A DNA stretch of 64,000 nt, taken from Streptomyces albicerus (GTDB lineage: Bacteria; Actinomycetota; Actinomycetes; Streptomycetales; Streptomycetaceae). The notes under the pieces were generated by a model. That model saw nothing but the letters and a program-made list of their open reading frames with translations. It was not told the DNA's origin and did not search any database. The stretch is from positions 1 to 64,000 of the forward strand of contig NZ_VWMY01000026.1 of assembly GCF_008905045.1 (NCBI RefSeq), in the 5' to 3' direction. Shown in pieces: positions 7,369 through 14,999 of the stretch. Each line of letters opens with the position of its first letter. Position 1 is the stretch's first letter. The translations under genes were made by a program, and so were the position numbers.

Positions 7369-8010
7369 TCAGCCGGTCACACCATGGCGTACGGCCCACA
7401 GCGCGGCCTGGGTACGGTCGGAGAGGTCGAGCTTCATCAGGATGTTCGAGACATGCGTCTTGACGGTCTTCTCGGAAAGCACGAGGGCGCGGGCTATCTC
7501 GCGGTTGGAGCGGCCGTCGGCGATCAGGCCGAGCACCTCGCGCTCCCGCTCGGTGAGTGAACCGCCTCTCCCCTGCCCGTAGTTGGTCTCCTCCTGGGAC
7601 AGCAGCGCGCCCGCCACCTCGGGCTGGAGCAGGATGTGTCCGGCGTGGACCGAGCGGATGGCGCCGGCGAGGGCGTCGGGGTCCACGTCCTTGTAGACGT
7701 ACCCGGCGGCGCCTGCGCGCAGGGCCGGGATCACCGTGCGCTGCTCGGTGAAGCTGGTGACGATGAGCACGCGCGCGGGGTTGTCGAGTTCGCGTAGCTT
7801 GCGCAGTGCTTCGACGCCGTCCATGCCCGGCATCTTGACGTCCATGAGGACGACGTCGGGCTTCAGCTCCTCGGCGCGGGCGACTCCTTCGGCGCCGTCG
7901 GACGCCTCCCCCACGACTTCGATGTCGTCCTGTATTTCGAGGAAGGTGCGCAGGCCCCGGCGGACCACTTGGTGGTCGTCGACGAGCAGCACCTTGATTG
8001 CGTCAGCCAC
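7369..8010 (-). CDS. LuxR-type (NarL family) response regulator
   Basis: A 213-aa two-component regulator. Receiver: LLVDDHQVVRRGL with acidic pair D11-D12, phospho-acceptor D57 in LMDVKMPGMDG, and K of VYKDVD. The C-terminal LuxR helix-turn-helix is LTEREREVLGLIADG...KTVKTHVSNIL. The GTG start overlaps the kinase stop by 8 nt (GTGGCTGA) behind GGAGG inside the kinase end, so the pair is translationally coupled. The target genes are not apparent from the sequence. Confidence 0.93.
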   Translation of the reverse strand: MADAIKVLLVDDHQVVRRGLRTFLEIQDDIEVVGEASDGAEGVARAEELKPDVVLMDVKMPGMDGVEALRKLRELDNPARVLIVTSFTEQRTVIPALRAGAAGYVYKDVDPDALAGAIRSVHAGHILLQPEVAGALLSQEETNYGQGRGGSLTEREREVLGLIADGRSNREIARALVLSEKTVKTHVSNILMKLDLSDRTQAALWAVRHGVTG

Positions 8011-9148
8011 CAGGGACCTCCATCTCGATCGTGGTGCCCTTGCCGGGCGCCGATTCCACGGTGAGCGTGCCTCCGACGCCATTGGTCCGGTCGCGCATGG
8101 ACACCAGGCCGAGGTGGCGCCCCGCGCGGCGGGTCGCCTTGGGTTCGAAGCCGCTGCCGTCGTCGGTGACGCGCAGGACCGCGCCCTGGCCTCGCCTCTC
8201 CAGGGTGACGTCGACGCGGTCGGCGTCCGCATGTCGCAGCGCGTTGTGCAGTGCCTCCTGGGCGACGCGCAGCATGGCCTCCTCCTGGGCGGCGGGCAGT
8301 GCGCGGACACCGCAGCTGTCGAAGGTCACGCGCGCGGAGTGGGCGCGGTCGAGGACCTGGATCTGGGTGCGCAACGTGGCGACCAGGCCGTCCTCGTCGA
8401 GGGCGGCGGGGCGCAACTCGACGACGGCGGCGCGCAGTTCGTCGGCGGCCTCGGCGGCGAGTGCGGCCACCTGCTGGAGTTCGCCCTTGGCGCGGCCCGG
8501 GTCGCGGTCCACCAGGGTGGCGGCGGCCTGGGCGGTGAGGCGCAGGGAGAACAGCTTCTGGCTGACGGCGTCGTGCAGTTCGTGGGCGAGGCGGGAGCGC
8601 TCCTCGGCGATCGTGAGCTCGCGGCTGCGCTCGTACAGGCGGGCGTTCGTGAGGGCGATCGCGGCGTGCTGGGCGAGGATCGTCAGGAGTTCCTCGTCGT
8701 CCTCGGTGAAGCCGCAACCGCCGTCCGGCTTCGGACAGTTCTTGTTGGCGAGGAAGAGGGCGCCGATGACCTCGTCGCCGTCGCGGATGGGCAGGCCCAG
8801 GAAGTCGGACATGTCGGGGTGGGCGCTCGGCCAGCCCTCGAAGCGGGGGTCCTCGCGCACGTCGGCGAGGCGCTCGGGGCGGGCGTCGTGCAGCATCGCG
8901 GCGAGGATGCCGTGCTGGCGCGGCAGCGGGCCGATGGCCTTCCACTGGGCGTCGCTGACGCCGTCGACGACGAACTGGGCGAAGCCGCCGTGGTCGTCGG
9001 GGACTCCCAGCGCCGCGTACTGGGCGTCGAGCAGCTCGCGGGCCGAGGCGACGATCGTCTTGAGGACGTCTCGCACCTCGAGATGTCTGCTCATGGCCAG
9101 CAGCGCGGAACTCACCGCGTACAGGCCCGACCGGGGTCCTTGACTCAT
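8003..9148 (-). CDS. Sensor histidine kinase with GAF domain (HisKA_3/NarX type)
   Basis: A 381-aa cytosolic kinase: GAF sensor domain (about 20 to 165), HisKA_3 dimerisation domain with ERSRLAHELHDAVSQ (phospho-His about 192), and HATPase_c (N box EALHNALRHADAD, G1 DDGSGF, G2 GLVSM). There are no membrane segments. The GAF domain has cysteines (NKNCPKPDGGCGF) that could bind a cofactor or sense redox state, which is an inference. No strong ribosome site precedes ATG 9148; a second Met at codon 19 is an alternative start. Operon with the downstream regulator. Confidence 0.9.
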   Translation of the reverse strand: MSQGPRSGLYAVSSALLAMSRHLEVRDVLKTIVASARELLDAQYAALGVPDDHGGFAQFVVDGVSDAQWKAIGPLPRQHGILAAMLHDARPERLADVREDPRFEGWPSAHPDMSDFLGLPIRDGDEVIGALFLANKNCPKPDGGCGFTEDDEELLTILAQHAAIALTNARLYERSRELTIAEERSRLAHELHDAVSQKLFSLRLTAQAAATLVDRDPGRAKGELQQVAALAAEAADELRAAVVELRPAALDEDGLVATLRTQIQVLDRAHSARVTFDSCGVRALPAAQEEAMLRVAQEALHNALRHADADRVDVTLERRGQGAVLRVTDDGSGFEPKATRRAGRHLGLVSMRDRTNGVGGTLTVESAPGKGTTIEMEVPGG

Positions 9149-9204
9149 GACTTCACGGTACCGGCGGGGTGTGACAGCGCGTATCCGACCTGTGGCGGCC
9201 GCTG

Positions 9205-9224
9205 CCTAGGCCGCTGGGCCTAGG
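9205..9224. promoter_or_regulatory. CCTAGG inverted repeat in a divergent promoter region
   Basis: CCTAGGCC and GGCCTAGG form an inverted repeat with a 4-nt centre, 57 nt upstream of the kinase start and 113 nt upstream of the SDR start on the other strand. Position and symmetry suggest an operator, perhaps for the neighbouring response regulator. This is inference only. Confidence 0.4.
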
Positions 9225-9336
9225 GCAAAGGGCCCCGAGGCTTTGCGGCCCGCGCACGAGGCGGCGGGGGCGGCTCGGTTCCTACGTTGAAGGCACCCGC
9301 CGGGAACGGCGGTCATGGGACGAGGGGACGGATGTC

Positions 9337-10032
9337 ATGCCGGTAGCGATCATCACGGGGGCTTCGAAGGGGCTGGGGCGGGCACTCGCCGAGGCCCTGG
9401 CGGAGCGCGGCTGGGATCTGGTGCTCGACGCCAGAACGGAGGGGGTTCTCCAGGAGACGGCCGCGGCCCTCGGCAAGTACGGGACGCGGGTGGAGGCGCT
9501 GCCCGGTGATGTCACGGACGAGGCGCACCGTGCCGGGCTGGTGGCGGCGGCGCGGGATCTCGGTGGCGTCGATCTTCTGGTGAACAACGCGAGCGCGCTG
9601 GGCGCCGAACCGCTCGTACGTCTCGACGCGCTGCCCCTGGACGGGCTGCGGCGGGCTCTGGAGGTCAACGTGGTCGCGGCGCTCGGTCTGATCCAGGAGG
9701 CGCTGCCGCTGCTGCGGGAGTCGCCGGCCGGCGCGGTGATCGACATCAGCTCGGACGCGGCCGCCGAGGCGTACGAGACCTGGGGCGGCTACGGGGCCTC
9801 GAAGGCGGCGCTCGACCATCTGTCGGCGGTGCTCGGCGAGGAGGAGCCCGGGCTGCGGGTCTGGGCGGTCGACCCGGGTGACATGGGCACGGACCTGTAC
9901 GCGGCGGCCGTACCGGACGACGACGATCCGCGGCCGGACCCTGCCAGTGTCGTGCCGGCCTTCCTGCGGCTGGTCGACCGGCGTCCGGCGAGTGGGCGCT
10001 ACGGAGCGCCGTCGTTGCTGGAGCAGCGATGA
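9337..10032 (+). CDS. Short-chain dehydrogenase/reductase (SDR)
   Basis: A 231-aa classical SDR: cofactor motif TGASKGLG near the N-terminus, NNAS, catalytic Ser in DISSDAA and YGASK (catalytic Tyr and Lys). The substrate is unknown. The stop overlaps the start of the QueA-like gene by 4 nt (ATGA), so the two are translated together and may act in one pathway. A modest GAGGGG ribosome site precedes ATG 9337. Confidence 0.88.
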   Translation: MPVAIITGASKGLGRALAEALAERGWDLVLDARTEGVLQETAAALGKYGTRVEALPGDVTDEAHRAGLVAAARDLGGVDLLVNNASALGAEPLVRLDALPLDGLRRALEVNVVAALGLIQEALPLLRESPAGAVIDISSDAAAEAYETWGGYGASKAALDHLSAVLGEEEPGLRVWAVDPGDMGTDLYAAAVPDDDDPRPDPASVVPAFLRLVDRRPASGRYGAPSLLEQR

Positions 10033-11114
10033 CGACGGCCCTTCGGGTGCCGGAGGAACTGTCGGCGCGGGTGCCGGCCGAGCAGCGCGGGCCGGGGCTC
10101 GACCGCGACGCGGTGCGGCTGCTCGTCTCGCGCGGTACGGAGGTGTCTCATCACGCGTTCGTGGATCTGCCGGGCCTGCTGAGGGCAGGCGACCTGCTCA
10201 TCGTGAACACGTCGCCGACGCTGGCGGCCGCGGTGGACGGGAGGCTGGGGCACGCGCGCGTGGTGGTGCACTTCTCCACGCAGGGCGACGACGGACGGTG
10301 GGCCGTCGAGCTGCGGGACCCCGACGGAGCGGGCACCACGCGCGCGCGTACGGGCGGGCCCGCAGGAACTGAGGTGCGCCTCCCGGAGGACGTACGACTC
10401 GTCCTGGAGGAGCCCCTCACGGCGCGCAGTGCCCGTCTGTGGCGGGCGCGGGTGTCGGAACCGGACGTTCTGGGGCTGCTGCGGCGGTACGGGAGGCCCA
10501 TTCGCTACTCCTATACGGAGAGGGACCAGCCGCTGTCCGTGTACCAGACGGTGTTCGCGTTGCCGTCGGCCGACGGATCGGGCAGCGCGGAGATGCCGAG
10601 CGCGGCGCGGCCCTTCACCCCGCGGCTGGTGGCGGAGCTGGTGAGCCGGGGCGTGCAGTTCGCGCCCGTCACGCTGCACACCGGGGTCGCCTCGGCCGAG
10701 GCGCACGAGCCGCCGTACCCGGAGCGCTTCGCGGTGCCGGAGGCGTCGGCGCGGCTGATCAACGCGGCCAGGGCCGGAGACGGCCGGGTCATCGCGGTCG
10801 GTACGACCGCCGTACGCGCGGTGGAGTCGGCGACCGGCCCCGACGGAGTGGTGCGTGCCGCGCAGGGCTGGACCGATCTCGTGGTGACCCCGGAGCGCGG
10901 GGTGCGGGTGGTCGACGGGCTGCTCACCGGGCTGCACGAGCCGGAGGCCTCGCATCTGCTGATGCTGGAGGCGATCACGGGACAGGCGGCGATCGGCCGC
11001 GGATACGACGAGGCGCTGCGCCGGCGCTACCTGTGGCACGAGTTCGGCGATGTGCACCTCATCCTGCCGGAGGAGGACCCTCACACAGAGCATTGCTCTC
11101 GCAACTGCTGGTGA
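10029..11114 (+). CDS. QueA-like S-adenosylmethionine:tRNA ribosyltransferase-isomerase family protein
   Basis: A 361-aa QueA-family protein. True QueA transfers the ribosyl part of SAM to 7-aminomethyl-7-deazaguanine in tRNA, the penultimate step to queuosine. Family motifs seen: RAGDLLIVNTSPTL, IRYSYTERDQPLSVYQTVFA, AARPFT, VTLHTG, AVGTTAVRAVES and ITGQAAIGRGYDEAL. The usual HxGxGTF stretch reads LHTGVAS here, and the C-terminus ends in HCSRNCW with two cysteines. No tgt, queC, queE or queF is in the window, so the true substrate is uncertain. Coupled to the SDR upstream. Confidence 0.8.
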   Translation: MTTALRVPEELSARVPAEQRGPGLDRDAVRLLVSRGTEVSHHAFVDLPGLLRAGDLLIVNTSPTLAAAVDGRLGHARVVVHFSTQGDDGRWAVELRDPDGAGTTRARTGGPAGTEVRLPEDVRLVLEEPLTARSARLWRARVSEPDVLGLLRRYGRPIRYSYTERDQPLSVYQTVFALPSADGSGSAEMPSAARPFTPRLVAELVSRGVQFAPVTLHTGVASAEAHEPPYPERFAVPEASARLINAARAGDGRVIAVGTTAVRAVESATGPDGVVRAAQGWTDLVVTPERGVRVVDGLLTGLHEPEASHLLMLEAITGQAAIGRGYDEALRRRYLWHEFGDVHLILPEEDPHTEHCSRNCW

Positions 11115-11199
11115 GACCGCAACACGTTCGATGTGAGCCCGCACATAGGACACAAATCACGTACTAGAGGACCTAGGAGATAAAGGGACTCCTGGTGAG

Positions 11200-11229
11200 C
11201 GGGGCAGACGTGTCAGTCTGCCCCGTTTT
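11200..11229 (+). terminator. Rho-independent terminator after the QueA-like gene
   Basis: CGGGGCAGAC (11200 to 11209), a 6-nt loop and GTCTGCCCCG (11216 to 11225) form a perfect 10-bp stem followed by TTTT. It lies 86 nt after the queA-like stop. I saw nothing coding between the stop and this site. Confidence 0.85.
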
Positions 11230-11270
11230 GCCCTTCCCCGCTCCACTAAGCCGGGTCGTACGTCACACCT

Positions 11271-11299
11271 TTGCCACAGAAAATTGCGGCCGCTAAGAA
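11271..11299 (+). promoter_or_regulatory. Promoter of the transglycosylase gene
   Basis: TTGCCA (11271 to 11276), 17 nt and TAAGAA (11294 to 11299) match a vegetative promoter. Transcription would start near 11306, leaving a 5' untranslated region of about 110 nt before ATG 11416. I looked for a c-di-AMP (ydaO) riboswitch, known before some Streptomyces wall hydrolases, and did not see its conserved core. Confidence 0.6.
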
Positions 11300-11415
11300 T
11301 GGCCACCGTCGCTCGGCGCCGTGGGTTCTTGCCCGCGGCGTTTGTTCCGGAAACACCGTTGTTCCCCCACCGGACCGAGAGCGACCTCCGCGCTATTCGA
11401 AGAGGTCCATCAGCC

Positions 11416-12156
11416 ATGCCCAAGCAGCACAACACTCCTGGTCATAGCCCCGCGCTGACCAAGACCCACAAGCTCTCGCTCGCCGGTGTCGCCACGCTCG
11501 GCGCCGCGGCCCTCGCGTTCTCCCTCGTCCCGGGCAGCCCCGAGGCGAGCGCCGACTCGGTCTCCGCCGCCGCTCCGGCCGGCTTCTCCTCGCAGCAGCT
11601 CAAGGTCGCGACGGTCGGCCTCAGCGACCAGCTGGCCGACGCCCAGGCCGCGGCCGCGAAGAAGAAGGCAGCCGACCAGGCCGCCGCGAAGCAGGCCGCC
11701 GAGGCCGCCGCGAAGAAGAAGGCCGCCGCCGAAGCCGCGGCGAAGAAGAAGGCCGAGGACGCCCGCAAGGCGAAGGCGGCCGCGAGCCGGTCCGCCAAGC
11801 GCGCCGCGGTCAAGCCGGTCGCCGCGAAGACCTACGCCAACAACCTCGACGGCTGGATCCGCCAGTCGCTGGACATCATGAAGAAGCACGGCATCCCCGG
11901 CACGTACAGCGGCCTGCACCGCAACATCATCCGGGAGTCCTCGGGCAACCCGAACGCCATCAACAACTGGGACATCAACGCCATCAACGGCGTCCCGTCC
12001 ATCGGTCTGCTGCAGGTCATCAAGCCGACCTTCGACGCGTACCACGTCGCGGGCACGGCCTGGAGCCAGTACGACCCGATCGCCAACATCACCGCCGCCG
12101 CCAACTACGCCGCCGACCGGTACGGCTCGATCGACAACGTCAACAGCGCGTACTGA
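11416..12156 (+). CDS. Secreted lytic transglycosylase (SLT domain) with coiled-coil region
   Basis: A 246-aa exported protein: signal peptide (HKLSLAGVATLGAAALAFSL...EASA), then an Ala/Lys-rich coiled coil (about 75 to 130, tandem AAAKKKA units) and a C-terminal SLT domain. The catalytic Glu is in NIIRESSGNPNAIN, followed by PSIGLLQVIKPTFDAYH and AANYAADRYGS. Such enzymes cleave peptidoglycan at MurNAc-GlcNAc bonds outside the membrane. ATG 11416 has a weak GAAGAGG ribosome site 11 nt upstream. Confidence 0.9.
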   Translation: MPKQHNTPGHSPALTKTHKLSLAGVATLGAAALAFSLVPGSPEASADSVSAAAPAGFSSQQLKVATVGLSDQLADAQAAAAKKKAADQAAAKQAAEAAAKKKAAAEAAAKKKAEDARKAKAAASRSAKRAAVKPVAAKTYANNLDGWIRQSLDIMKKHGIPGTYSGLHRNIIRESSGNPNAINNWDINAINGVPSIGLLQVIKPTFDAYHVAGTAWSQYDPIANITAAANYAADRYGSIDNVNSAY

Positions 12157-12187
12157 GGTTTGCGCGGACCTCTGGCACATACGCCGA

Positions 12188-12220
12188 AAGGGCGGCACCC
12201 CACCGGGGGGAGCCGCCCTT
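12188..12220. terminator. Bidirectional terminator
   Basis: AAGGGCGGC (12188 to 12196) pairs with GCCGCCCTT (12212 to 12220) between the convergent transglycosylase (+) and FHA-ABC (-) genes. The A and T ends let it act in both directions. Confidence 0.75.
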
Positions 12221-12242
12221 CGCGTGTCCGGGAACCGCCTGA

Positions 12243-14768
12243 CTACTTGCGCATGACCTCGGGCTCGTGGCGGCGCAGGAAGCGGGCCACGAGGATGCCG
12301 CAGATCACGCCGAGGACGATCAGGGCGGCCATGTCCATGCCCCAGGCGCCGACGGTGTGCTCCCACAGCGGGTCGTTGCTCTCGCCCTTGCCGGGCGGGC
12401 TGATGTTGTTGAAGTCGAGCGTGGCGCCCGCGGCGGCGACCGCCCAGCGCGACGGCATCAGGTACGAGAGCTCGTTGACGCCGACCGAGTTCGCCAGGGG
12501 GAACAGGCAGCCGGTGAAGACGACCTGGATGATCGCGAACATGACCAGCAGCGGCATGGTCTTTTCGGCGGTCTTCACCAGGGCCGAGATGATCAGGCCG
12601 AACATCATCGCGGTGAAGCCCAGCGCCATGATCGGAATGCACAGTTCCAGCAGGATCTGGCTGCCGAGGATCAGCCCCTCGTCAGGGATGGTGCGGGTGG
12701 AGAAGCCGATGACGCCGACCATCAGGCCCTGCAGCATGGTGATCAGGCCAAGCACGAACACCTTGGACATCAGGTACGCGGACCGGGACAGACCGGTCGC
12801 GCGCTCCCGCTCGTAGATGACCCGTTCCTTGATCAGCTCACGGACGGAGTTGGCGGCGCCGGCGAAGCAGGCGCCGACCGCGAGGATCAGCAGGACGGTG
12901 AGGGCCGTGCTGTTCGCGACGGGCTTGCCGGTGTTCGGGTTGATCTCCGTGTTGACCAGGAGGTCCCTGCCCTGGTCGATGAGCAGGCTCACCGAGCCGA
13001 GGACGAGCGGCAGGATGATCGACAGGGCCAGGAAGCCCTTGTCGGACGCGATGACGGAGACATAGCGGCGCACCAGCGTGCCGAACTGGGACATCCAGCC
13101 CTGCGGCTTCGGCGGCCGCATCGCCTGGGCCGACGGCATGTCTACGGACTGCGGGGCGACCGCGTCGATGTCCGCGGCGTACATCTGGTAGTGCTGCGAG
13201 CCCTTCCAGCGGCCCGCCCAGTCGTAGTCGCGGTAGTTCTCGAAGGAGGAGAAGACGTCGGCCCAGGAGTCGTAGCCGAAGAAGTTCAGCGCCTCCTCGG
13301 GAGGGCCGAAGTAGGCCACCGAACCGCCGGGCGCCATGACCAGAAGTTTGTCGCAGATGGCCAGCTCGGCGACCGAGTGGGTGACGACGAGGACCGTACG
13401 GCCGTCGTCGGCGAGGCCGCGCAGCAGCTGCATGACGTCGCGGTCCATGCCCGGGTCGAGGCCGGAGGTCGGCTCGTCCAGGAAGATCAGCGACGGCTTG
13501 GTGAGCAGCTCCAGGGCCACGGAGACGCGCTTGCGCTGGCCACCGGAGAGGGAGGTGACCTTCTTCTCCTTGTGGATGTCGAGCTTGAGCTCGCGCAGCA
13601 CCTCGTCTATCCGGGCCGAGCGCTCGGCCTCCGTGGTGTCCGCGGGGAAGCGCAGCTTGGCCGCGTACTTGAGGGCCTTCTTGACGGTCAGCTCCTTGTG
13701 CAGGATGTCGTCCTGCGGGACCAGACCGATGCGCTGACGCAGCTCGGCGAACTGCTTGTAGAGGTTCCGGTTGTCGTAGAGGACGTCGCCCTCGTTCGCC
13801 GGGCGGTAGCCCGTGAGCGCCTTCAGGAGCGTCGACTTGCCGGAGCCCGAGGGGCCGATGACCGCGATGAGTGACTTCTCCGGGACGCCGAAGGAGACGT
13901 CCTTGAGGATCTGCTTGCCGCCGTCGACCGTGACGGTCAGGTGGCGCGCGGAGAAGGAGATCTCACCGGTGTCGACGAACTCCTCGAGGCGGTCGCCGAC
14001 CAGGCGGAACGTCGAGTGACCGACGCCGACGATGTCGTTCGGGCCGAGCAGCGCGGAGCCGCCCTTGGCGATCGGCATACCGTTGACGTACGTGCCGTTG
14101 TGCGAGCCCAGGTCGCGGATCTCGTAACGGCCGTCCGGCGTCGCGTGGAACTCGGCGTGGTGGCGCGAGACCTGCAGGTCGGAGACGACCAGCTCGTTCT
14201 CCAGCGCACGGCCGATGCGCATCACCCGGCCGAGGGCCAGCTGGTGGAACGTGGTCGGACTGCGGTCTCCGTAGACCGGCGGCGCCCCCGCGCCGCCACC
14301 GGCTCCTTGCTGCTGCGGAATGTGCGCGGCCTGCTGCGGCTGCTGCCAGCCCTGCTCCGGCACCTGCTGCTGCGGCGGCGCCTGCTGGCCCCAGCTGGCC
14401 GCCGGTGCGCCCTGAGCGGCGTACGGCTGCTGCTGAGGCTGCGCCTGCGGTGCGGCGGCGGCCCCGGCGCCCGCGAGATTCAGGCGCGGTCCGTCGGTCG
14501 CGTTGCCGAGGTGCACGGCAGAGCCGGGGCCGATCTCCATCTGATGGATCCGCTGCCCCTGCACGAATGTGCCGTTGGTGCTGCCGTGGTCCTCGATGAC
14601 CCAACTGCGGCCGCCCCAGCTGATCGTGGCGTGACGCCAGGACACCCTGGCGTCGTCGAGCACGATGTCCCCCTGCGGATCACGTCCGAGGGTGTATGGC
14701 CTGGACGCATCGAGCGTCCAGGTCCGTCCATTCAATTCCAGTACGAGTTCCGGCACTCCATGCCCCAC
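12243..14768 (-). CDS. ABC transporter with two N-terminal FHA domains and ABC-2 permease domain
   Basis: An 841-aa fused exporter of the ABCG half-transporter type. FHA 1 (about 1 to 95: LGRDPQGDIVLDDARVSWRHA, STNGTFV), a Gln/Pro-rich linker (about 100 to 165), FHA 2 (about 175 to 265: IGRALENELVVSDLQVSRHHA, SHNGTYVNG), an ABC domain (GPSGSGKST, LSGGQRKRVSVALELL, LIFLDEPTSGLD) and six or seven C-terminal membrane segments. FHA domains bind phosphothreonine, so control by a Ser/Thr kinase is likely; similar FHA-ABC proteins (Rv1747) are PknF targets in mycobacteria. GGGGGA precedes ATG 14768. The substrate is unknown. Confidence 0.92.
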   Translation of the reverse strand: MGHGVPELVLELNGRTWTLDASRPYTLGRDPQGDIVLDDARVSWRHATISWGGRSWVIEDHGSTNGTFVQGQRIHQMEIGPGSAVHLGNATDGPRLNLAGAGAAAAPQAQPQQQPYAAQGAPAASWGQQAPPQQQVPEQGWQQPQQAAHIPQQQGAGGGAGAPPVYGDRSPTTFHQLALGRVMRIGRALENELVVSDLQVSRHHAEFHATPDGRYEIRDLGSHNGTYVNGMPIAKGGSALLGPNDIVGVGHSTFRLVGDRLEEFVDTGEISFSARHLTVTVDGGKQILKDVSFGVPEKSLIAVIGPSGSGKSTLLKALTGYRPANEGDVLYDNRNLYKQFAELRQRIGLVPQDDILHKELTVKKALKYAAKLRFPADTTEAERSARIDEVLRELKLDIHKEKKVTSLSGGQRKRVSVALELLTKPSLIFLDEPTSGLDPGMDRDVMQLLRGLADDGRTVLVVTHSVAELAICDKLLVMAPGGSVAYFGPPEEALNFFGYDSWADVFSSFENYRDYDWAGRWKGSQHYQMYAADIDAVAPQSVDMPSAQAMRPPKPQGWMSQFGTLVRRYVSVIASDKGFLALSIILPLVLGSVSLLIDQGRDLLVNTEINPNTGKPVANSTALTVLLILAVGACFAGAANSVRELIKERVIYERERATGLSRSAYLMSKVFVLGLITMLQGLMVGVIGFSTRTIPDEGLILGSQILLELCIPIMALGFTAMMFGLIISALVKTAEKTMPLLVMFAIIQVVFTGCLFPLANSVGVNELSYLMPSRWAVAAAGATLDFNNISPPGKGESNDPLWEHTVGAWGMDMAALIVLGVICGILVARFLRRHEPEVMRK

Positions 14769-14999
14769 TGAGTTGTCCCCCGAGTTACCCCCATCACAGG
14801 GAGTCTAGGGATGTCGAACATCGTGGGGAACTATTTCAGTAGGAGCCCTCTGACCGAAAGTCGGGCCTTCTGAAGACCGCGTACGGGCGGCTTGTCCGTT
14901 TCCGTTGACGGGGTTGAAACCGGCCCGGAGAGTGGTAATCCCACGCGAGGGGGACACACCGCGGTGGAGGTATCGCTGCGCGGAGTCGGGGGGCTGACG

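Noticed and set aside
11230..11415. Possible c-di-AMP riboswitch before the transglycosylase gene
   Set aside because: Such riboswitches occur upstream of some Streptomyces wall hydrolases, but I could not find the conserved core sequences here.
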